Below, piece by piece: positions 58,413-64,000 of a DNA stretch of 64,000 bases (position 1 is its first letter; each line of letters begins with the position of its first letter). The position numbers were made by a program, and so were the translations under genes. Where the stretch lies: NCBI RefSeq assembly GCF_900129635.1, contig NZ_FSRB01000001.1, positions 5,607,501-5,671,500 on the forward strand, in the 5' to 3' direction. The notes beneath the pieces are model-generated. The model did not search any database and was not told the origin of the DNA. It was given only the letters and a program-made list of their open reading frames with translations. The stretch is from Singulisphaera sp. GP187. Its GTDB lineage: Bacteria; Planctomycetota; Planctomycetia; Isosphaerales; Isosphaeraceae.

Positions 58413-61412
58413 TCAGGGCGTGAAGAGGAATTCGGGAGAGTTGAGCATGGTCCAGAGCACGTCTTCGAGCCGACCGCGCCAGGAGGCGTTGAGCCGATCG
58501 GTCGGCGGGTCGCCTCGTCTCGCCTCGGCTTGGCGCTCCACCTTGATCATGTTCGCTTCTTCGGTCAGATGGTTTGACCACGAGACGTAGCGCGGGGGTC
58601 GGCGTTCCTTGGGAGCGGCCCCCGGGGTCGGCGCGGGCGGTTCGAGCACGCGCTGAGCGTAGCCGTCCCGCAAGTAGGCGACGATCGACTGCCGTTCGGA
58701 TTCGAGCGGCTGGCGAGTCAGGATCCGGAGGAAGAGGCGATCCACCAGGCGTTCGAGGGCTTGATCTTCGAGGGCGAGATGGGTGATCCCGTGGTCGTCC
58801 GAGAGTCGGGTGAGCCAGACGCCCATCGTGCCGTTGGCGAGGACGGCGGGTTGGATCAGGTTGGGGGCGCTGTCGCGAGTCGTGACCGCGTCCTGCCGCG
58901 AGGGACGCCAGCCGAACGCCTCGAGCACGTCGATGACGGCCTGCACCCGCGGCAAGGCCAGGCTCGGTCGGTCCCGCTCGTTCGACGTCGAGGCAAGCTG
59001 CCAGGCGCGCCTCGGCTTCCCGAGGTTGATCGAGTTGGTGACGGCACGTCGGCCGTCGAGGTCGAGATTGACCTCCTCGATCTCGAGTGGCTTGCCGGTC
59101 GCGTGGAACAGCGAGTCGACGATCTGCTCGGCCGACAGCCGCCGTTGCGCCCGGGCGGCGAAGTTCGGATCGGTCTCCGTCAGGGCGAGGTCCGCCCCGC
59201 GCTGGTAGGCGTGCGAGTTCAGGATCAGCCGGACGAGTTGCTTGAGGTCGAACCCTTCTCGGACCAGCTCGCGGCCCAGGTAGCGGAGCAGCTCGGGATG
59301 AGTTACGGTGCCCTTCTCCCAGTCGTCCACCGGATCGACCAGCCCTCGACCCAGCAAGCGCTTCCAGGCCCGGTTGGCGATGACCTGGGCGAACCGTTCG
59401 TTGCCGGCCCCTGTGATCAAGGCCGCCAGGCGGTCGCGTGGCGTGGCGTCGCTCGGCAAGTCCGCCGTGAGCTGGTCCGCCGAGGCGAATTCCGGGAACG
59501 GCCAGGCCGGTTGAATCACGGTCCCCGGCGCGAGCGTGACCTTGATCAGCGACTTGCGGCCTTGACCGTGGAGCTTGTCGGGAGGCACGCTGCTCGTTTT
59601 CGGCAGCGTGATTGGCTTTTCCCCAAGGAGGGCGGCCAGCTCGAAGAGATCTTGCTGGGTCGACTTGTGCGCGGGGGCGTCGTGGCAGCGGGCGCACTTC
59701 ATCTGGACGCCCAGAAAGGCCGCGCTCACGATCACGGCCTTTTCCGCCATCGGAACATCGTTCTGCGAAGCCATCGCGAACCCGGCCGGGCCGCCGAGGC
59801 TGAGGCTGCCGCGCATCCGGATCAACTCGGTCACGAACAGGTCCACCGGCTTGTTATCAAGCAGCGACTCATAGATCCACCAACGGAACGGGCCGCTGTT
59901 GTTCAGGGTCGGGTTGAGGATGTTCGGGTTTTCCGCGAGCACGTCCTGCCAGTAGCCCATCCATTGGTCGGCCCAGCGCGGGTCGGCCAGCAGGCGATCG
60001 ATTGCGCGGGCCCGCTTGTCAGGGCGCGGGTCGGCGAGGAACGCGAGCGCCTCGGCCTCGGTCGGGATCACCCCCACGGTGTCGAGCGTGACCCGGCGGA
60101 GAAACGGCAGGTCGTCCGTCAGCGGCGTGATCGACTGCTCGTGCAGCGGGTTCCACGAGGCCCCTTCCTCGATCCATTGCCTGAGGAGTTGAACCTCAGG
60201 CGCGGAGAGGCGATCCCCCTTGGGGGGCATGGCCTCGAGCTTGTCGGTACTCGTCACCCGGTCGATGAGCAGGCTCTCGTCCGGCTGACCGGGCACGACG
60301 GCCGGCTCGCCCGATGCCCCCCCTTTCGCGATCCCTTCGCTCTGGTCGAGCCGGAGCTTGCCGCGGACCTTCTGGCCCTGGTGGCAGGAATAACATTTGG
60401 CTTCGAGGATCGGCCGGATCTGTTTGGGGAAGTCGATCGTCCGTTTCTCGTCGGTCGGCTGGGCCGCCACGGTTAGCTTTGCGCTGAGGAAGCGGTCGAT
60501 GGCGTTGAAGCCCGGGACGTCCTTCGAGAGTTCGGGGACGACCGGCTCGGCCGTCGCGCTGAGCCACTGCCGGCCTCGCTCGCGTCGGTGCTCCCACTCG
60601 GCGGCATGTTCGTGGAGTGCGGCGGCTCGGCGTTCCGCGTCGATCCGCGCGATCGCGAGCGACTCGCCCTCGGCGTAGTCCCGCCAGCCGGCGTCGTTGT
60701 ACGCCACGACCGCGCGCGGGGCGAGCAGGCGAAACGACTCCGACCCTTCCGTGGCGATCGCGGCGACCGTCTCGCCCAGTTCGGGACGGCGGGCGCTCCC
60801 TTTCCGGCCCCCTACGATGGTCTCGAGGATGACGAGGTGCGTCCCTCCCGGGCTCACGAAGGTCGTCCAGCTCTCGCGATTCCCCGGAGGAGCGAACCGA
60901 AAGTCAGGCGCCAGGTTCAAACTGTCGTTGGGGATCGTCGCGTGACCATCGGTGATGGGGGGCGGAAACGGCGTCTTCAAGAGCAGGGTGCCATCGACCA
61001 GCAGCCGCGAAGCCCCACGCCCTCGGAGCAGGATACGGTGACTCCCGGCCGGCAGGTCGATCCGGGCCACGGCGCGGAGCACGAACGGGTTGGGGCGGTC
61101 CGCGCGGATCCCCGTGTCGATATATTTGTACGGGGTCCGGGAGAAGCCGAACGCGTCCGCCGAATACGACTCTTTCGACGTGAGCGCCGTGGGCGACCAC
61201 GTGTCGTCGATGGGGACGCCTTCCTCGCAGATCTCCACCAACACCCGATCCTTCGGCAGCCGATCGTGGTCCACGGCCGGGACGACGTGAAGCCCGAGGT
61301 CCGGCTTTGGCTCCTTCTTCGCCGCGGCCGGCCCGGCGCCAATTCCGCCGCCGACGCCCAGCGCGACGAGGATTCCACCGACCAGCGGCCGGAGTCGTGG
61401 GAATGATGACAT
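58413..61412 (-). CDS. DUF1549/DUF1553 planctomycete cytochrome-like protein (PSD1)
   Basis: This 999-residue exported protein has a signal peptide at about 8-30 (LVGGILVALGVGGGIGAGPA). An N-terminal PA14/carbohydrate-binding-like region lies at about 45-230. A haem c-type motif CYSCH (about 345) sits in the planctomycete cytochrome domain (PSCyt1: FPKQIRPILEAKCYSCHQGQ). DUF1549 follows (ADPRWADQWMGYWQDVLAEN) and then DUF1553 at the C terminus (RFAQVIANRAWKRLLGRGLV, LLNSHAYQRG, ending MLNSPEFLFTP). It is encoded just before DUF1501 in the same direction, the standard pair. Substrate unknown; a periplasmic redox step in polysaccharide use is often proposed. ATG at 61412 is preferred over TTG two codons upstream. 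Confidence 0.94.
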   Translation of the reverse strand: MSSFPRLRPLVGGILVALGVGGGIGAGPAAAKKEPKPDLGLHVVPAVDHDRLPKDRVLVEICEEGVPIDDTWSPTALTSKESYSADAFGFSRTPYKYIDTGIRADRPNPFVLRAVARIDLPAGSHRILLRGRGASRLLVDGTLLLKTPFPPPITDGHATIPNDSLNLAPDFRFAPPGNRESWTTFVSPGGTHLVILETIVGGRKGSARRPELGETVAAIATEGSESFRLLAPRAVVAYNDAGWRDYAEGESLAIARIDAERRAAALHEHAAEWEHRRERGRQWLSATAEPVVPELSKDVPGFNAIDRFLSAKLTVAAQPTDEKRTIDFPKQIRPILEAKCYSCHQGQKVRGKLRLDQSEGIAKGGASGEPAVVPGQPDESLLIDRVTSTDKLEAMPPKGDRLSAPEVQLLRQWIEEGASWNPLHEQSITPLTDDLPFLRRVTLDTVGVIPTEAEALAFLADPRPDKRARAIDRLLADPRWADQWMGYWQDVLAENPNILNPTLNNSGPFRWWIYESLLDNKPVDLFVTELIRMRGSLSLGGPAGFAMASQNDVPMAEKAVIVSAAFLGVQMKCARCHDAPAHKSTQQDLFELAALLGEKPITLPKTSSVPPDKLHGQGRKSLIKVTLAPGTVIQPAWPFPEFASADQLTADLPSDATPRDRLAALITGAGNERFAQVIANRAWKRLLGRGLVDPVDDWEKGTVTHPELLRYLGRELVREGFDLKQLVRLILNSHAYQRGADLALTETDPNFAARAQRRLSAEQIVDSLFHATGKPLEIEEVNLDLDGRRAVTNSINLGKPRRAWQLASTSNERDRPSLALPRVQAVIDVLEAFGWRPSRQDAVTTRDSAPNLIQPAVLANGTMGVWLTRLSDDHGITHLALEDQALERLVDRLFLRILTRQPLESERQSIVAYLRDGYAQRVLEPPAPTPGAAPKERRPPRYVSWSNHLTEEANMIKVERQAEARRGDPPTDRLNASWRGRLEDVLWTMLNSPEFLFTP

Positions 61413-61641
61413 CGGCAAACCTGCTGATTGTTTTGGAAGGCGGGAGTGGGACTATTGGAATCACATTATGCGAAAGAGAGCGGACCGTCGATCCAACCCA
61501 AGAGGGATCTTGAGCTAACACTTTCGTGTTGGTGTGCATACAGGCAGTAGATGGTGACCCCGCCCGCGGTCCCAGGAAATGGAATACTTGAAGGCGAGCG
61601 TGAGCTCCCTGTCCCCTTCCCACCTCAAAGGACGATTCCCT

Positions 61642-61658
61642 GGTGGGCCGTGCCCACC
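61642..61658 (-). terminator. Hairpin after the NarL-type regulator
   Basis: ggtgggc and gcccacc pair around cgt, about 30 bases beyond the minus-strand stop at 61689. The stem is nearly the same as that at 16632-16650. No T-run follows, so it may be a dispersed repeat rather than a true terminator. Other repeat wording lies close by (gcgagcgtgagctccctgtc near 61592; compare gcgtaagctccctgtc near 3909). Confidence 0.4.
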
Positions 61659-61688
61659 ATTCTTGGTTGGAATCTCCAACACACTGGA

Positions 61689-62321
61689 TCAATCCAACGT
61701 GATCAGGCCCCGCCGCAGCGCCTCGGCGACGGCCTGGGCGCGATCGCCGGCTTGCAGTTTTTGCATCAGGTTGCTGACGTGGCGTTTGACCGTGTCTTCG
61801 GCGATGAAGAGGGCGGCGCCAATTTCTTTATTGCTCAGGCCGCGGCGGATCAGTTGGAGGATCTCTCGCTCTCTGGGGGTCAGCTCCGACTGGGTCAGGC
61901 GCTCGGCCAGGCGCTCGGTGAGCAGGGGTGGCAAGTAGCTGTTCCCGGCCGACACGGTGCGGATCGCAGTAAGCAGTTCCGCGCGGGGGGCGGTCTTGAG
62001 GAGATAGCCCTTGGCCCCGGCACGCATCGCCTGGTAAATTTCTTCATTTCGGGCAAATGTGGAAAAGATGATCACTTTTGCCTCGGGAAACTCGCTGCGC
62101 AACTGCTCGGTGGCGCCGATGCCGTTGAGGCCTGTCAGCATCAAATCCATGAGCACGACGGCCGGCCGATGCTGGCGGTAGAGGGTGAGTGCCGCTTCGC
62201 CGCACTCCGCTTCCGCCACCACCGTGAGGTCGGCTTCGAGGCCAAGCGATGCGGCCAGCCCGCTACGGACGACGAAATGGTCATCCACCACCAGGATTGT
62301 GATCGCGGTTGGCTGAAGCAT
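61689..62321 (-). CDS. NarL/FixJ-type response regulator
   Basis: This 210-residue regulator has a receiver domain with ILVVDDHFVVRSG, phospho-acceptor Asp59 in VVLMDLMLTGLNG and GYLLKTAPRAEL (switch Lys). A LuxR-type helix-turn-helix follows at about 145-205: LTPREREILQLIRRGLSNKE, AEDTVKRHVSNLMQKLQAGD. The ATG at 62321 has GGAGGAAGGG just upstream; an ATG at 62339 is also possible. It overlaps the sensor-kinase gene by at least 41 bases in a different frame, so the two are translationally linked. Confidence 0.95.
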   Translation of the reverse strand: MLQPTAITILVVDDHFVVRSGLAASLGLEADLTVVAEAECGEAALTLYRQHRPAVVLMDLMLTGLNGIGATEQLRSEFPEAKVIIFSTFARNEEIYQAMRAGAKGYLLKTAPRAELLTAIRTVSAGNSYLPPLLTERLAERLTQSELTPREREILQLIRRGLSNKEIGAALFIAEDTVKRHVSNLMQKLQAGDRAQAVAEALRRGLITLD

Positions 62322-64000
62322 CGCCTTCCCTTCCTCCATGCTCGGTTCCCCCCAGGAGTTGCCGCGCCCGGGGCACGGTCACCTTGATCGTCGTCCCTTG
62401 GCCCAGTTCGCTGCTCAGCTCAAGTTGAGCGCCCATCTTCCGGGCCCGCTCGCGCACGCCGATCAGGCCGAAGTGCCCCAACTTCACGGCGGCCGGCCCG
62501 TCGGTCTCGAAGCCGCGGCCATCGTCCTGAATCCGCAACGAGACGGCTTCCGGATCATAGGATAATTGGATTTGAATCATGCAAGGTTCTGCATGTTTAA
62601 GGGCGTTGGTGATCGTCTCCTGGGCAATCCGGAGCAGGTTGTGCTCGACGGGAGCGGCGAGGGGCCAGGGGGTCCCGGTCACGGTGAGATCCAACTGGGT
62701 GGTGGGTGACGTTTGCAATTCCTGGGTTGACCGCGCCAGCATTTCTCCCAGGTCGCGCGGGCCGTCTTCTTGTTCACGGAGGTCCCAGACCAGGATCCGG
62801 AGCTCGGCGTGGATCCGGTCGACCAGGTGCCGGGCCGCCTCGAGGAGCGCGACCAGCCGGGGGTCGGCGACGCTCGCCGCGGCATCGAGCCGCAAGGCGA
62901 GACCGACGAGCTCTTGCTCGAGCGTGTCGTGGACTTCACGCGCGATCCGCTGGCGTTCGTCGAGGACGATTTCGCGGGCCAATTGCGATCGAATGATCGC
63001 CGTCTGTTCCCGGATCCGCCGGCGCAACAGGAAGACCCAGATCAAGGCGGCCACGGTCGCCGAGACGAGCGCGGCCACCGCGGCCGTGAGCCGCCGAGGG
63101 GTCCACCAGGTGGGAGATCGGAGCAGTCGGATGTCCTCCGGCGAGCGGGCCCAGAGGTCGAACGAGACGGGTTGGACTCGGTAGCTTCGGGCCGCCATGA
63201 CCGTATCCGCGATCCGGCAGATCCCGCTGACCGAGAGCCGGCTCCCCTGGGTCCACTGGGGACGCGGGCCGCTCGGACAGCGCACCCGAAACGCGGTCTC
63301 CCCCGCCTGGATCGTGAGCACCACCCCCTCGGTCCCGGCGAAGCTCGCCGCGAGCTCCCCTTCCAACTCAACCAGGTCGGCATCGCGGATTCCGGTGAGA
63401 AGGTTTTGCGCGGTCACGCGATGGGGCGTGGGGGCCGGCTCGTTCCCCACCCTCGTCGTCGTCGCGTCTGCGAGGAAGGCGCGAAAGGTCCCCATCTCGG
63501 GGAATCCCAGGACCTCGATCAGATCTCCCGGCTCGAACGCTTCGCTGCGCCTCGACTCGACCAGGAGCCCGCGCCCTCCGGCACGCAGAAAGATCGGCTC
63601 ATGGGGTTGATCGCTGATGACAACACCGCGGACCTTGACCCTCCGACCCGAGGCGCCGTTGGGGGGGAACCGGAGCTGGTCGTCGACCGAAACCAAGGGG
63701 AGTTGGGCCGGGTCGGGCGGAGCATCGAGGATCGCCACGTCGCGAAAGCCGCGGACCTTGAGGTGGGGCAGAACCAGTTGCCGGCGATCGTTGATGAATC
63801 CCGCGGCCAGCCCCTGGATCCGCAGTCGGGCGTCCACCAAGTCGAGGTGTCCCGCGGGGAGCTCGTCGATCCGAACCTCCACCGGACTCGACCCTGACGC
63901 CAGTCGCAAGACCGACGTATTCTCCCCGGTGACCGTCACCGAACGCCCGATCCCCTCGAGCTCGATCCACTGGTAATGATAGCGGCCCGATGCCAGGACA
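62281..64000 (-). CDS. Sensor histidine kinase of the NarL system, 5' end beyond the window
   Basis: The frame is open to the right edge, so the start is missing; 572 residues are visible. The first about 300 form a beta-rich region with blocks such as YHYQWIELEGIGRSV and GRRVKVRGVVISDQPHEPIF. It looks like a series of OB-like/periplasmic beta domains. One membrane helix follows (AAVAALVSATVAALIWVFLL). The HisKA_3 domain has the phospho-acceptor in RIAREVHDTLEQELVGLALR. The ATPase end shows NLLRIAQETITNALKHAEP and GHFGLIGVRERARKMGAQL. It is the NarX/DegS-type partner of the overlapping regulator. A GTG at 63939 is only an internal codon, not the true start. Confidence 0.93.
   Translation of the reverse strand, partial: VLASGRYHYQWIELEGIGRSVTVTGENTSVLRLASGSSPVEVRIDELPAGHLDLVDARLRIQGLAAGFINDRRQLVLPHLKVRGFRDVAILDAPPDPAQLPLVSVDDQLRFPPNGASGRRVKVRGVVISDQPHEPIFLRAGGRGLLVESRRSEAFEPGDLIEVLGFPEMGTFRAFLADATTTRVGNEPAPTPHRVTAQNLLTGIRDADLVELEGELAASFAGTEGVVLTIQAGETAFRVRCPSGPRPQWTQGSRLSVSGICRIADTVMAARSYRVQPVSFDLWARSPEDIRLLRSPTWWTPRRLTAAVAALVSATVAALIWVFLLRRRIREQTAIIRSQLAREIVLDERQRIAREVHDTLEQELVGLALRLDAAASVADPRLVALLEAARHLVDRIHAELRILVWDLREQEDGPRDLGEMLARSTQELQTSPTTQLDLTVTGTPWPLAAPVEHNLLRIAQETITNALKHAEPCMIQIQLSYDPEAVSLRIQDDGRGFETDGPAAVKLGHFGLIGVRERARKMGAQLELSSELGQGTTIKVTVPRARQLLGGTEHGGREGDASANRDHNPGGG

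Overview
The window reads as chromosomal DNA from a planctomycete, most likely an Isosphaeraceae/Gemmatales-type organism. The DNA is GC-rich throughout. It carries several families that are almost diagnostic for the phylum: two DUF1559 prepilin-like proteins, a DUF1549/DUF1553 plus DUF1501 pair, DUF1080 proteins, a PVC-type CxxCH haem-binding dehydrogenase, and a MoxR/DUF58/BatA/DUF4175 operon. No rRNA, tRNA or CRISPR array could be supported. The last gene runs off the right edge of the window.

Layout. 0.1-4 kb: a small membrane protein, a front-end-type fatty acid desaturase and a secreted alpha/beta hydrolase, separated by repeat-bearing spacers. 4.1-19.3 kb: a long minus-strand gene row. 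Read 5' to 3' it is a TPR/peptidase-MA protein, a DUF4159 protein, a MoxR ATPase, DUF58, a BatA/vWA protein, DUF4175, a vWA/glutamine-amidotransferase-like membrane protein and a clan-CD (C13/caspase-like) protease with an EF-hand loop. Four of the middle genes overlap by 1-4 bases. 19.6-25 kb: a DUF1624 membrane acyltransferase, a hypothetical protein, a DUF1559 protein with a lipoprotein, and a secreted endonuclease/exonuclease/phosphatase. 25-27.4 kb: an AraC regulator divergent from a zinc alcohol dehydrogenase, then a remnant of an aldo/keto reductase.

27.6-31.5 kb: a SelA-like PLP enzyme gene is split by a complete IS66-family element (27782-30397) with tnpA, tnpB and tnpC. A perfect 8-bp target duplication flanks it, and removing the element restores one 401-codon frame. 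31.6-41.2 kb: an AI-2E-type transporter, a class III aminotransferase, a secreted beta-propeller protein, an amidohydrolase, a PepSY-like protein and an OmpR/histidine-kinase pair. 41.4-42.4 kb: an AT-richer HigBA-type toxin-antitoxin module bracketed by 40-bp direct repeats.

42.6-45.8 kb: the most distinctive locus. A sigma-54 activator has a TIM-barrel (PEP-hydrolase-like) sensory domain, and it is divergent from a stand-alone paralogue of that same domain. The shared spacer holds a cluster of dyad half-sites and, about 100 bp further on, a -24/-12 promoter facing the paralogue. This looks like a self-contained regulatory circuit in which sensor and target derive from the same fold.

46-64 kb: a lipoprotein/DUF1559 pair, a 1367-residue haem-binding dehydrogenase fused to DUF1080, a BlaI/M56 operon whose M56 protein carries a large repeat-rich extracytoplasmic region, a DUF1080 protein, the DUF1501 and DUF1549/DUF1553 genes, and a NarL-type response regulator with its partial sensor kinase. 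Several spacers carry members of dispersed hairpin repeat families.
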